From assembly GCA_039802005.1 (NCBI GenBank), contig JBDRVV010000026.1:1-33589 (forward strand): a stretch of DNA of 33,589 nucleotides, written 5' to 3'. The translations under genes and the position numbers were made by a program. Below the pieces are notes generated by a model. The model was not told where the DNA came from. It searched no databases and was given only the letters and a program-made list of their open reading frames with translations. This document shows, piece after piece, positions 1 through 8,562 of this stretch (positions within the stretch are counted from its first letter, which is position 1; the number at the start of each line of letters is the position of its first letter). The DNA comes from a candidate division WOR-3 bacterium. Its GTDB lineage: Bacteria; Hydrothermota; Tepidihabitantia; SM23-42; JAOAFX01.

Positions 1-1
1 C

Positions 2-76
2 AGGATTTCCCCATTTACTAAGGAAGACCAAGAGTTTCTTGAACAGTTAGCAAAAATAATAGAAAACCTTTTCTAA
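2..76 (+). CDS. C-terminal end of a GAF-domain-like protein (partial)
   Basis: The reading frame is open from the window edge and ends at a TAA at 74-76. The 24 visible residues (RISPFTKEDQEFLEQLAKII and four more) have the pattern F-x-E/K-E-D-x-x-F/L-L-x-x-L-A, which is typical of the last helix of GAF domains, including the small free-methionine-sulfoxide-reductase type. Everything upstream is outside the window, so the function cannot be judged. It faces the convergent epimerase gene across a 56-base AT-rich gap in which I see no convincing terminator hairpin. Confidence 0.45.
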   Translation, partial: RISPFTKEDQEFLEQLAKIIENLF

Positions 77-132
77 AGAATATAAAGACTTACTTTATCA
101 ATATTTAAATAGCCAATCTATCTATAACTTGT

Positions 133-1113
133 CTACTTGCTACTTTTTACCGATGTTAAATACCACTCAACCATCCTTTTAAATCCTTCTTTTATTGAAA
201 TTTTTTGTTCAAAGCCTAACCGCCTGATTTTCTCTGATTTGTGGTGTGTGGCAGTATTAAATTTTTTCATTCTTGCAGCAGTAATTGGAAAATTATATCC
301 AGATACTTTTCCCAGAATGTCAAAAATACTTCCCGCGGTAGTTGCTATTGATAATGGAATTTTAATTTTAGGGATACCGTGCGGCATAAACTCGGTTATT
401 ATATTAACAATTTCCCGGGTCGTCATCTGGGGTTCATCAGAATAATTGAAAATATTAACACCTGGTTTTAAATAATTCATTAAGAAAATAGTTGCATCAA
501 CAAGATTTTCAACATAGGCAACGGATTTGATATTTGAACCATCTCCCACAAAGATGAAGCGCCTCTTATATATTTTATCAATTAGATTATAAACATTGCC
601 ATAATTTTCTGGTCCATAGATGACCGTTGGCCTTATTATAATTGCACTTCTGGTATTATTTTCTTCAACCCATTTGAGGATTGCTTTTTCCGCTGCTAAT
701 TTTGACTTACCATAATCAGTATCCGGTGTAGTAAAACTATCTTCAGTTGTTGGTTTATCTTGCGTTCCATAGACCGCAACACTGCTATAAAAAATAAGAT
801 TATTTATATTTAATTTTGACATACAATTGAGAAGATTTATAGTTCCACCTTCATTTACTCTAAAATACTCTTCTTTTGTAATACCGAAATCGTGATGTTT
901 TGCTGCGAGTGAGATAACAAGCTCCACACCATGGAGTGATTTTGTTACATCTGCTGGTGATAAAATATTTCCGCAAATACTTTCACAGATATTTTTTTGC
1001 TCGTCAGACGGTTCTTTAACATCCAAACCAATCACTTTATGACTTTTTTCTACCAGTTTATAAGTCAAAAACTTGCCAATGAATCCGGTATGCCCGATTA
1101 TAAGAATTCTCAT
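133..1113 (-). CDS. NAD-dependent epimerase/dehydratase (extended SDR family)
   Basis: This 326-residue protein is a nucleotide-sugar-type short-chain dehydrogenase, probably cytoplasmic, that would interconvert or modify an NDP-sugar for the adjacent polysaccharide genes. The N-terminus has the dinucleotide-binding motif GHTGFIG (G7, G10, G13). The catalytic triad is visible as S110 in YSSVAVYG and Y134/K138 in DYGKSK. Length and layout match the extended SDR class (GalE/WcaG-like), and the exact sugar cannot be read from sequence. The gene is divergent from the GT4 at 1194. Its ATG lies 5 bases downstream of a TATAAT box and has no Shine-Dalgarno site, so it is probably translated from a leaderless message. 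Confidence 0.85.
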   Translation of the reverse strand: MRILIIGHTGFIGKFLTYKLVEKSHKVIGLDVKEPSDEQKNICESICGNILSPADVTKSLHGVELVISLAAKHHDFGITKEEYFRVNEGGTINLLNCMSKLNINNLIFYSSVAVYGTQDKPTTEDSFTTPDTDYGKSKLAAEKAILKWVEENNTRSAIIIRPTVIYGPENYGNVYNLIDKIYKRRFIFVGDGSNIKSVAYVENLVDATIFLMNYLKPGVNIFNYSDEPQMTTREIVNIITEFMPHGIPKIKIPLSIATTAGSIFDILGKVSGYNFPITAARMKKFNTATHHKSEKIRRLGFEQKISIKEGFKRMVEWYLTSVKSSK

Positions 1114-1118
1114 AGTAT

Positions 1119-1146
1119 ATTATAATTAAATATAACATAAAATCAA
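1119..1146 (-). promoter_or_regulatory. Sigma70-type promoter of the epimerase gene (leaderless)
   Basis: On the minus strand, TTGATT (1146-1141) is followed by 16 bases and a perfect TATAAT (1124-1119). The ATG starts only 5 bases further on, so transcription should begin at or next to the start codon. Its -35 box faces the -35 box of the divergent promoter across four bases. Confidence 0.75.
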
Positions 1147-1150
1147 CATA

Positions 1151-1178
1151 TTGATTTTTTATTAGAGTTGAGTAAAAT
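1151..1178 (+). promoter_or_regulatory. Sigma70-type promoter of the glycosyltransferase cluster
   Basis: TTGATT (1151-1156), 16 bases, then TAAAAT (1173-1178). The ATG of the GT4 gene begins 15 bases after the -10 box, giving a leader of about 8-10 bases with no Shine-Dalgarno sequence. Confidence 0.6.
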
Positions 1179-1193
1179 TAACTACTTTAGATT

Positions 1194-2363
1194 ATGAACA
1201 TCCTTTTTTTGACCTCACGCTTTCCATTTCCTCCAATAGGTGGCGATAAATTACGATTTTTTTATATCTTAAAATATTTGAGCAGAAATCATAAAGTTTC
1301 AATTTTATGTTTTACCGATAAAAAATTATCTTCCGAGTTAACATCTGCATATAAAGATTATTTTTACGAGATAAATGTTGTTTTCCTGCCAAAAATAAAA
1401 TCTTATATAAACTGTATTGTCGGTTTATTTAAAGGAGTGCCACTTCAAATTTCTTATTACAAATCCAAAAAAATGGAAAATTTAGTTCAAGAAAAACTTA
1501 CCAACGGCAAATTCGATATCATATTTGTTCACCTTATCAGAATGGCAGAATATGTAAAAAAATCTAACATTTATAAAATTCTTGATATGACTGACGCACA
1601 ATCTTTAAATTATACAAGGGCAATGCAGTATACGCAAGGGAAATGGTCAATAATACATCGTTTTGAAAAAGATCTTGTTTTAAACTACGAAAAAAATATC
1701 TGGCGTTATTTTGATAAAACTTTTGTAGTTTCCCCAATTGACCGAGACTATCTAAAAAGTTTAGACGAGAACATTAATGTAGAGGTTCTACCAAATGGAG
1801 TTGATGTACAAAAATATTCATTTTGCTTGAATGACCATCAAAATAAAAAGATATGTTTTATTGGTAATATGAGAACATTTCCCAATACCGATGCGGCGGT
1901 CTGGTTTTGCAAAGAGATTTTCCCAATCATAAAAAAAGAGATTCCACAAGTTAAGCTTTATATCGTGGGAACTGAGCCATCAAGAAGGGTTCGTGCATTA
2001 GCAAAAATTAAAGATGTCTATGTAACTGGTGAAGTTCCAAATGTGAACGAATATGTCTGGAATTCAGAGGTCTCTGTTGCTCCAATCCGTGTGGGAGCAG
2101 GAATTCAGAACAAAATTCTTGAATCAATGGCGCTTGGCACACCTGTGGTGACGACATCTATCGGATTAGAAGGGATTGAGGCGGAACCCAATAAGCATAT
2201 CTTAGTTGCTGATAAACCGGATGAATTCGCGAAACAAGTGATAAGACTGATAAATAACAGCGAACTACGTGCTAAAATATCAACCGAAGCCCGAAGACTA
2301 ATTGAAGAAAGATATACCTGGGATAGGGTGTTAAGATATTTGCTAAATTCCTTGACTTGGTAG
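1194..2363 (+). CDS. GT4 family glycosyltransferase (PEP-CTERM/EpsH-type sugar transferase-like)
   Basis: This 389-residue GT-B glycosyltransferase is predicted to add a sugar to a lipid-linked repeat unit on the cytoplasmic face of the inner membrane. The N-terminus (MNILFLTSRFPFPPIGGDKL) has the opening strand and the glycine-rich acceptor loop (PIGGDKLR) typical of the 'sugar transferase, PEP-CTERM/EpsH1 system associated' group. The C-terminal half carries the GT4 donor-binding region, with GAGIQNKILESMALGTPVV supplying the conserved Glu followed by the LG-x-PVV turn. I saw no PEP-CTERM sorting genes in the window, so the name reflects sequence resemblance only. First gene of a plus-strand polysaccharide cluster; donor and acceptor unknown. 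Confidence 0.85.
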   Translation: MNILFLTSRFPFPPIGGDKLRFFYILKYLSRNHKVSILCFTDKKLSSELTSAYKDYFYEINVVFLPKIKSYINCIVGLFKGVPLQISYYKSKKMENLVQEKLTNGKFDIIFVHLIRMAEYVKKSNIYKILDMTDAQSLNYTRAMQYTQGKWSIIHRFEKDLVLNYEKNIWRYFDKTFVVSPIDRDYLKSLDENINVEVLPNGVDVQKYSFCLNDHQNKKICFIGNMRTFPNTDAAVWFCKEIFPIIKKEIPQVKLYIVGTEPSRRVRALAKIKDVYVTGEVPNVNEYVWNSEVSVAPIRVGAGIQNKILESMALGTPVVTTSIGLEGIEAEPNKHILVADKPDEFAKQVIRLINNSELRAKISTEARRLIEERYTWDRVLRYLLNSLTW

Positions 2364-2379
2364 CCAAATTTAATATATT
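2352..2379 (+). promoter_or_regulatory. Internal sigma70-type promoter before the flippase gene
   Basis: TTGACT (2352-2357, overlapping the end of the GT4 gene), 16 bases, then TATATT (2374-2379). The ATG at 2387 follows after 7 bases and has no Shine-Dalgarno site, so a leaderless transcript is predicted. Confidence 0.6.
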
Positions 2380-2386
2380 GTTATAA

Positions 2387-3907
2387 ATGGAAGAAATACA
2401 TCAATTTGGATATTTAATAAAAAAATTCGGCAGGGACACAATTATATATTTTCCGGCAAAAATTATTCCAGGATTAACCATTATTTTTTTTACTGCGATA
2501 TTTACTCGTGTTTTTAAACCAGAATTTTATGGGCAATATATTATCATAATTACTACTACTACTATCATTACCGCGATATTTTCACAATGGTTATTGCAAT
2601 CAATTCTTCGTTATAGGGCACAATATATATATTATAATATGGAGTTTATATTTAATATAAATCTTTTTAAGATACTTATATTTATATCCTTATTGCTGAT
2701 ACTTTTATATACTGTTCTTTATCCTTTTAAGAAAATACTACATCAATATGAAAAATTTTATCTGGTTTCATTATTGATAATTGTCGCTGATATATGGTTT
2801 ACTGTAGTCTTGACTATTTTCCAAGCGGACACCAAGGCAAATATATTTACTTTATACACCATTTTAAATGCATTTTTTAAATTAGGTTTATCTTTAATTT
2901 TTGTGTTTGTAATAAAAATGGATATTTCCGGACTTCTCTGGGGCGCTTTTTTATCTTCTTTTATACTTGTCACACCGATTATATTTACATTATTTGTCGC
3001 AAAAAAGTCATTTGAGGAATCTACAGAAAAAGATAAACAGAAGGCTTTATTTATAAACTTATTTAAACAATTTTTTGGTTATGGATTTCCCATGGTCGGT
3101 TGGTTTATAGGCTCTGAATTACTTATGGTATCTGACAGATATTTTTTGCAAATCTTCCGCGGAAGTAATGAAGTAGGCATTTACAGCACAAACTATAGCT
3201 TAATATCTTCGGCAATATCCTTTATTACTGTTCCTCTGCTAAATGCTGCACACCCTTTAATAATGAAGGCAAATGTTGATTCTTCTTTTAAACTCAATGA
3301 AATTAAAAAATTAATAAATGCATTTTCAAGATATTTTTTACTTTTAGTTTATCCGATCACTACATATATAGTGCTACTAAAAGGTGAGTTTGTTCGTATA
3401 TTTTTGGGTCCTGGATATAGAGAGGGTTCAATTATTTTCCCGATTATAGCACCTGGCATACTCTTGTGGTTTTTTGCAATGTTTGGACATAAAGGCCTTG
3501 AATTGAGAGAAAAAACAAATAAAATGTTTTTATATGTTTTGGTGTGTGCAATTATGAAGTTGATTTTAAATGTATTTTTCATACCGCCCTATGGATACAT
3601 AGGTGCTGCTATAACTACACTTATATGTTTTTCATTATATCCGGTGCTGGTATATTTTGGTACAAAAAATGATATAGAGTGGAGCATACCATGGATGACC
3701 ATCATAAAACTGGCAGTAGTGTTGATTCCTTTGATTGTCGCCGTTTATGTTATAAAGCATTTTATTACACACTATATGATTGTTTTAATTGTCAGCCTAT
3801 TTGTAGTGGTTATAGTCTATATTATTATGCTTTTCATTTTCCAAGAAATACAACCAGGTGAAATAATTGCAGCTAAACTTTTTCTGAAAAGGTTGTTTAA
3901 ATTATGA
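2387..3907 (+). CDS. Wzx-like oligosaccharide flippase
   Basis: This 506-residue integral membrane protein has the length and hydrophobic profile of the polysaccharide flippase family (MOP/MATE superfamily), about 12-14 membrane helices. The first begins near residue 22 (IIPGLTIIFFTAIFTRVFKP), where the pattern ending in F-x-P-E-F-Y-G-Q is characteristic of Wzx and related exporters. A second half-repeat signature is visible around residues 235-255 (G-F-P-M-V-G-W-F, then S-D-R-Y-F-L). It would move undecaprenyl-linked repeat units from the cytoplasmic to the periplasmic face. The downstream polymerase gene overlaps it by four bases (ATGA), indicating translational coupling. Confidence 0.85.
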   Translation: MEEIHQFGYLIKKFGRDTIIYFPAKIIPGLTIIFFTAIFTRVFKPEFYGQYIIIITTTTIITAIFSQWLLQSILRYRAQYIYYNMEFIFNINLFKILIFISLLLILLYTVLYPFKKILHQYEKFYLVSLLIIVADIWFTVVLTIFQADTKANIFTLYTILNAFFKLGLSLIFVFVIKMDISGLLWGAFLSSFILVTPIIFTLFVAKKSFEESTEKDKQKALFINLFKQFFGYGFPMVGWFIGSELLMVSDRYFLQIFRGSNEVGIYSTNYSLISSAISFITVPLLNAAHPLIMKANVDSSFKLNEIKKLINAFSRYFLLLVYPITTYIVLLKGEFVRIFLGPGYREGSIIFPIIAPGILLWFFAMFGHKGLELREKTNKMFLYVLVCAIMKLILNVFFIPPYGYIGAAITTLICFSLYPVLVYFGTKNDIEWSIPWMTIIKLAVVLIPLIVAVYVIKHFITHYMIVLIVSLFVVVIVYIIMLFIFQEIQPGEIIAAKLFLKRLFKL

Positions 3908-5148
3908 GTTATTTATCTATCGTTTGTTTTTTGCTTTGTGTTTTCTTACTCCTTGATAGTCGCAGAAAGTCTGTTGATTTATTCTCGCCATCACGGGTTT
4001 TTGCATTTGTATGGGCGCTTGCGATTGGGCTTGCAGATTTAAAATTAAGTTATTTTCAACATAAATGGGATTTATATAGTTGGATTACGCTCTTACTAGG
4101 TATTTTTTCGTTGTTGACGGGTATTTTTGGCGCATATCTGGTCTATTCAAAGGAACGATTATTATATGTTGACGAAATAAGAAGATATTATTTCAATTAT
4201 GCCATTAATGGAAAAAGACTATTTTATTCTTTAGTGATACTGATTGGTATTTATTTCATTAGTTATATCACCGAAGTAATTTTAGAAGGCTATCTACCTT
4301 TTTGGGCTTCAATTCCAGATAGAGCTAGAGTTGAGTGGGGGGTTTTTGGCATTCATCTTTTGGTAAATTCAATGCCAACGATCCTTTTTTTGGTATCAAT
4401 ATACTTCATTTTCATAAAGCAAAACAAAAAGAAGAAAATTTTACTTATGGTATTGTCTTTATTAATAATAATAAGCTATTTTTTTACATTACAGAGGTTT
4501 AATCTGACAATATGGATTTTAATGTTATTAGCACTCTTGTATTATACTACAAAACGTGTAAGTTTAAAGCATATCTTACTGATTGGTATTTTATTAGCCA
4601 TTATCATAAGTTTAATACAAAAGGTTAGATTGGTTGCGTATGTGCAAAATTATATTTATGTAATTTCTAAAATGAAATATCCTGCAACCTTCTCAATTTT
4701 TACGGAGCCCTATATGTATATAGTTATGAATTTAGAAAATTTTGCGCGGGGTGTAAGTAATTTAGAAAACTTTACATATGGTTATTTCACTGGCGACTTT
4801 ATTCTTGCGCTTATAGGAGTAAAACACTGGCTGGCAGAGACTTTTAATATTATAGAAAGGCCTTTTTTGATTTGTGGATACAATACTTTTTCATTTTTCT
4901 GGCCATATTATTATGACTACGGTGTTTTAGGTGTGGTTATGTTTCCATTTCTCGTCGGCGCCGCAACGGGATTTGCTTATTACTCATTGCGGACCTCTCC
5001 CAATTTATTAAATCTTAGTGTATATTCAATGGCTTTTTATATCCTTGTAATTTCTTTTTTCACGAACCCTCTTACAATGTTAAATACGGTGTTTAATATA
5101 TTTTTAACGATTGCTATCATCATATCAATAGATTCAAGAAAATCTTAA
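3904..5148 (+). CDS. Wzy-like oligosaccharide repeat-unit polymerase
   Basis: This 414-residue polytopic membrane protein has roughly 10-11 predicted helices and a large central loop with few conserved residues, as expected for O-antigen or repeat-unit polymerases. It begins with a helix at residues 1-18, a basic RRKS stretch, then an F-x-P-S-R-V-F-A-F-V-W-A-L segment typical of this family. Position between a flippase and a glycosyltransferase supports the call, since Wzy proteins are poorly conserved at sequence level. It would join flipped repeat units in the periplasm. Its ATG overlaps the flippase stop codon (ATGA). An O-antigen ligase is less likely but cannot be excluded. Confidence 0.75.
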   Translation: MSYLSIVCFLLCVFLLLDSRRKSVDLFSPSRVFAFVWALAIGLADLKLSYFQHKWDLYSWITLLLGIFSLLTGIFGAYLVYSKERLLYVDEIRRYYFNYAINGKRLFYSLVILIGIYFISYITEVILEGYLPFWASIPDRARVEWGVFGIHLLVNSMPTILFLVSIYFIFIKQNKKKKILLMVLSLLIIISYFFTLQRFNLTIWILMLLALLYYTTKRVSLKHILLIGILLAIIISLIQKVRLVAYVQNYIYVISKMKYPATFSIFTEPYMYIVMNLENFARGVSNLENFTYGYFTGDFILALIGVKHWLAETFNIIERPFLICGYNTFSFFWPYYYDYGVLGVVMFPFLVGAATGFAYYSLRTSPNLLNLSVYSMAFYILVISFFTNPLTMLNTVFNIFLTIAIIISIDSRKS

Positions 5149-5166
5149 TTGAAATATAGGAGCACG

Positions 5167-6069
5167 ATGCCCAGAATATCAATAATATTAGTTAACTGGA
5201 ATGGTGCGATAGACACTATAGAATGTATTCGCTCTTTAAAAAAATGCCAATATACCAATTTTGAGATAATTGTCGTTGATAACAATTCAGAAAGGAATGA
5301 TGTAGAATTGTTAAAAAAAGAATTTAGTTCTCATATAAAAATATTAAAAAATAAGACCAACCTTGGATTTGCGGGTGGTGTGAATACAGGGATAAATTTT
5401 GCCTTGCGGAGCGGTTCAGATTACTTATTATTATTAAATAATGATACTGTTGTAGAGCCCGATTTCTTAGACTTTCTTATAGAACAGGGAGAGAAAAATG
5501 AAGATATTGGAATTCTCGTGCCAAAAATTTGTTATTATTCAGCACCGCATATAATCTGGAGCGCGGGCGGATATATCAGTAGGCTCCGTGCGTCGGGATT
5601 CTCCTATGGAGATGGTAAACATGAAGAAAAATTTAACAATTCTAAATTTGTTACTTTTGGTTCCGGTTGCTGCCTTTTAATTAAAGCAAATGTTTTAAAG
5701 AAGATTGGTTTATTTGACGAAAATTACTATTTATATTTAGAAGATGCTGATTTTTGCTATCGCGTAAAAAATGCTGGCTATAAAATATTTTATGTTGGAA
5801 GATCTAAGATTTTACACAAAGTGAATGTTGCGAGTACAAGAAATATTGATGTGTTACCTTTGTATTTCATCACGAGGAACAGACTGTATTTCGCACGAAA
5901 ATTTTTTAAAGGGTGGTTTTTAATTTCAACCCTGTACCTTATTTTAACCTCGATTCTAAAATCTTTATTATGGACGATAAAAGGCGATTTAAACAGAGTG
6001 GAGGCAGTTAGATTGGCCTTTACTGATTTTTTTAAACGCAAGTTTGGTGCTGCTAATTATTTTAAATGA
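5167..6069 (+). CDS. GT2 family glycosyltransferase (rhamnosyltransferase-like)
   Basis: A 300-residue GT-A enzyme. The N-terminal nucleotide-binding strand (ISIILVNWNG), VVDNNS near residues 36-41, the LGFAGGVNTGI segment near 66-77 and the metal-binding NNDT (91-94) are classic GT2 motifs. YLEDADFCYR is the conserved ED motif that contains the probable catalytic base. A hydrophobic stretch near residues 250-275 may anchor it to the membrane. I chose ATG 5167 because AGGAG at 5158-5162 precedes it; an in-frame TTG at 5149 directly after the previous stop would place that Shine-Dalgarno site inside the gene. Resembles WbbL-type rhamnosyltransferases, but the donor is not certain. Confidence 0.87.
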   Translation: MPRISIILVNWNGAIDTIECIRSLKKCQYTNFEIIVVDNNSERNDVELLKKEFSSHIKILKNKTNLGFAGGVNTGINFALRSGSDYLLLLNNDTVVEPDFLDFLIEQGEKNEDIGILVPKICYYSAPHIIWSAGGYISRLRASGFSYGDGKHEEKFNNSKFVTFGSGCCLLIKANVLKKIGLFDENYYLYLEDADFCYRVKNAGYKIFYVGRSKILHKVNVASTRNIDVLPLYFITRNRLYFARKFFKGWFLISTLYLILTSILKSLLWTIKGDLNRVEAVRLAFTDFFKRKFGAANYFK

Positions 6070-6076
6070 TGGTAAT

Positions 6077-7189
6077 ATGAATATCGGAATTGATATTAGT
6101 GTTTTAGAAAAGGGTGTGACAGGAATAGGCAGATATTTATTGGGTATTTTGAAATATTTACCCAAGATAGATAGTAAAAATAGGTATTATTTATTTTCAT
6201 ACAAAAGGCCTTATTGTGGGAATGAATTTTACAAAATTGTAGCAACAGGCAAGTATCTGCCATCAAAATTATATTCTCCTTTTTGGCTAAATATAGTCTT
6301 GCCCAAAGCGTTGCATAAATATAATATCAAATTATTATTTTCTCCTAATCACCTTACTCCAATAAAGTTAAATAAATCAAAATGGCAAAGCATAATTACA
6401 ATTCACGATATCTGCCACAAAATTGATTCCTCTTATAAAGACCGTTTCTATCGTAATTATCTGGATATATTTTTACCTATTGCAATTTACAATTGTGAGA
6501 AGATTATAACTGTATCCCAATTTTCCAAAAACGAATTGCTGAAATTTTATAACATATCTTCTAACAAGATTTTCGTTATATATGAGTTTGCCTCAGAAAT
6601 TTTTAAACCACGGGTTATAAGTAAAGAAATGCGCGATAATTTGATGCGACAACTATCAATCCCGGAAGAGTATATCTTATATGTGGGAGTTATCGAAAAT
6701 CGTAAAAATATTTTAGGTATTTTGAAAATTGGTGATATAATTAAAAGCAAACGATACAAAATAAAAATAGTTCTGGCTGGCAAACCAGGTTTTGGGTTCG
6801 ATTCAATTATGAAAGAAATAAAACGCCGTGATAATGTGATATATTTGAGTTATATAAATGATGAGTTATTACCTTATTTGTATAATCTGGCTAAATTATT
6901 TCTTTTTCCATCTTTTTATGAAGGATTTGGTTTGCCACCTTTAGAAGCAATGCAGTCAGGTATCCCTGTTTTAACTTCTAATGTGTCTTCACTCCCAGAA
7001 GTTATCGGTGAGGGCGGTATAATGCATAAACCAGATGATTACGAAGCATTTGCCGAGGATATAATAAGATTGATGGAGGATCGGTCCTTTTATGAAATAA
7101 TGAGTAAAAAAGCGCTTAATCAGGCGAGTAAATTTAATCCCTATAAATCAATTCGTACATTAGTAGAAGTTTTTAATATTTTAGCGTAA
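6077..7189 (+). CDS. GT4 family glycosyltransferase (mannosyltransferase-like)
   Basis: A 370-residue GT-B glycosyltransferase. The true N-terminus is most likely the ATG at 6077 ([20 protein letters not shown]), because G-I-D-x(5-8)-T-G-I-G-R-Y is the normal opening of this GT4 branch; an upstream in-frame start at 6044 would add 11 unrelated residues and overlap the previous gene. The donor-binding motif [19 protein letters not shown] has the two conserved glutamates (E-x7-E), and [11 protein letters not shown] follows as usual. Starts 7 bases after the preceding stop. No strong Shine-Dalgarno site is visible. Last plus-strand gene of this polysaccharide block; meets the Wzz-like gene tail to tail. 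Confidence 0.87.
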   Translation: MNIGIDISVLEKGVTGIGRYLLGILKYLPKIDSKNRYYLFSYKRPYCGNEFYKIVATGKYLPSKLYSPFWLNIVLPKALHKYNIKLLFSPNHLTPIKLNKSKWQSIITIHDICHKIDSSYKDRFYRNYLDIFLPIAIYNCEKIITVSQFSKNELLKFYNISSNKIFVIYEFASEIFKPRVISKEMRDNLMRQLSIPEEYILYVGVIENRKNILGILKIGDIIKSKRYKIKIVLAGKPGFGFDSIMKEIKRRDNVIYLSYINDELLPYLYNLAKLFLFPSFYEGFGLPPLEAMQSGIPVLTSNVSSLPEVIGEGGIMHKPDDYEAFAEDIIRLMEDRSFYEIMSKKALNQASKFNPYKSIRTLVEVFNILA

Positions 7190-7241
7190 GTAAGAAATAG
7201 TTTTCAATTTTACAAATATTACTTATTACAATAAGAGACAT

Positions 7242-8477
7242 TTATTTTCTTCTAAATTTTTGTATTGTTAACTGCTTAATTTTGCGAAAGTCATTTACTA
7301 CGGTATCAAAAACATTTTGCCAGGCAGGAATTTTCCTCAATTGCTGAATATATTCCAATAGAAATGATAGGAAAATACTTAGTAATAAACTTATTGCAAA
7401 AAATAACATTATTATTTTGCCTCGCCGCGGAAAACTTTTCTTTTCGGGGGGCGATGCTCTGTCAAGGAATTGGACTGATGGTGTATCCTTTGCTTCCATT
7501 ATTTTTGCCTGTTCATACTGTTGGGTCAAAAGCTCATAGATTGCTTCCTGCACTTTAAGTTCCCTGAGCAATCGGGCATATTCTAAAGATAACTCAGGTA
7601 ATTTGGCAAACGGCATGGAAAATCCCGCTCCAAATTCTTTTCTTGTAGTATCCTGTGTTCCAAATTCAATCCTTGCCAATTGTCTTTTTAATTCTCTCAA
7701 TTCCCTATCTATATTTGCAACAAATGGATTATTTATACCATTCTCTGAGGCAATTGTTCCTTTCTGAACCTCACGCAAAATAATCTCACTTTTTAACTTT
7801 GCAATGGTTGCTATGGCATTTTCAATTTCTATGTCTAACGCAACCGTGCGATGTTTCTCTTGAAATTTCCTTAAGGCTTCTTCAGCATTAGCGAGTGAAT
7901 CAATATTTTCCTTTAGACGCCGTTCAATAAAAATACGATATTTTTTACCGACAGTCATTGCAGTCTGAGTGTTGAATTTATCTAACTCTTCAATATATGC
8001 ATTAGCAATATTCGCGGCCAAATATTTATTTTTATAAGTAACACTTACAGATACAATTCCTTCATTATTTACGGTTATTTTTGTAATGCTCTTTAATTCT
8101 TTTCTTGCGTCAGTCATAGTTTTGCATTTAAATTCTTTCATAAGATTAAATTTATTAATTATCTCATCTTTTATGCGGTCACTTTGCATTACTGCCGCAA
8201 ATAAATCAGAAGGCGTGCTTGTTCCAGGCAGGATATTACCTAATCTACCAAGAGTGGTCATGCTTCCTAAAATTCCGGTAGATAACAAACCGAACATTGC
8301 GTCCTGCTGGGTGTTCGGTGGAAGAATGGTGGCAGTAGCAGTAAATTGCTGGATTAAAACAAAACTTGTTACAATTCCAATAATGGTAACAATACCAATG
8401 AATTTAATAATGAATTTTCTCCTTTTTAAAAGAATAGAGATATATGATAATAATGCAGAACTCATATTTTCACTCAT
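7242..8477 (-). CDS. Wzz-type polysaccharide chain-length determinant
   Basis: A 411-residue inner-membrane protein of the polysaccharide co-polymerase family. A cytoplasmic N-terminal stub is followed by a membrane helix at about residues 23-43. A periplasmic alpha-helical, probably coiled-coil, region with many Lys/Glu/Leu heptad-like stretches follows (about 170-330). The protein then has the family's proline-containing approach to the second helix (SPPEKKSFPRRGK), a helix at about 353-377 and a short basic tail. It lacks the kinase domain carried by the Wzc-like protein at 14269, so the locus has two separate Wzz domains. It would set the length of the chains made by the Wzy-like enzyme. 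The start codon lies 7 bases after its -10 box. Confidence 0.85.
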   Translation of the reverse strand: MSENMSSALLSYISILLKRRKFIIKFIGIVTIIGIVTSFVLIQQFTATATILPPNTQQDAMFGLLSTGILGSMTTLGRLGNILPGTSTPSDLFAAVMQSDRIKDEIINKFNLMKEFKCKTMTDARKELKSITKITVNNEGIVSVSVTYKNKYLAANIANAYIEELDKFNTQTAMTVGKKYRIFIERRLKENIDSLANAEEALRKFQEKHRTVALDIEIENAIATIAKLKSEIILREVQKGTIASENGINNPFVANIDRELRELKRQLARIEFGTQDTTRKEFGAGFSMPFAKLPELSLEYARLLRELKVQEAIYELLTQQYEQAKIMEAKDTPSVQFLDRASPPEKKSFPRRGKIIMLFFAISLLLSIFLSFLLEYIQQLRKIPAWQNVFDTVVNDFRKIKQLTIQKFRRK

Positions 8478-8484
8478 AGAAATT

Positions 8485-8512
8485 AGTTTACATATTTTTG
8501 AATAGAAGTCAA
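8485..8512 (-). promoter_or_regulatory. Sigma70-type promoter of the Wzz-like gene (leaderless)
   Basis: Minus strand: TTGACT (8512-8507), 16 bases, TAAACT (8490-8485), 7 bases, then ATG at 8477. No Shine-Dalgarno site is present between the -10 box and the start. Confidence 0.6.
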
Positions 8513-8562
8513 GAATCCTTATAAGAATAAATATAAAAATAAAAAATTTTTGTTAGAGTAAA

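Noticed and set aside
5149-5166. TTG start for the GT2 gene directly after the polymerase stop
   Set aside because: The Shine-Dalgarno AGGAG lies downstream of it and points to ATG 5167.
6044-6076. Upstream start for the GT4 gene
   Set aside because: The added residues do not fit the family N-terminus, and the MNIGIDIS start at 6077 does.
7187-7225. TAAGTAA/TTACTTA inverted repeat between convergent genes as a terminator
   Set aside because: The stem is seven A/T-rich pairs, the loop is long, and no T-run follows on either strand.
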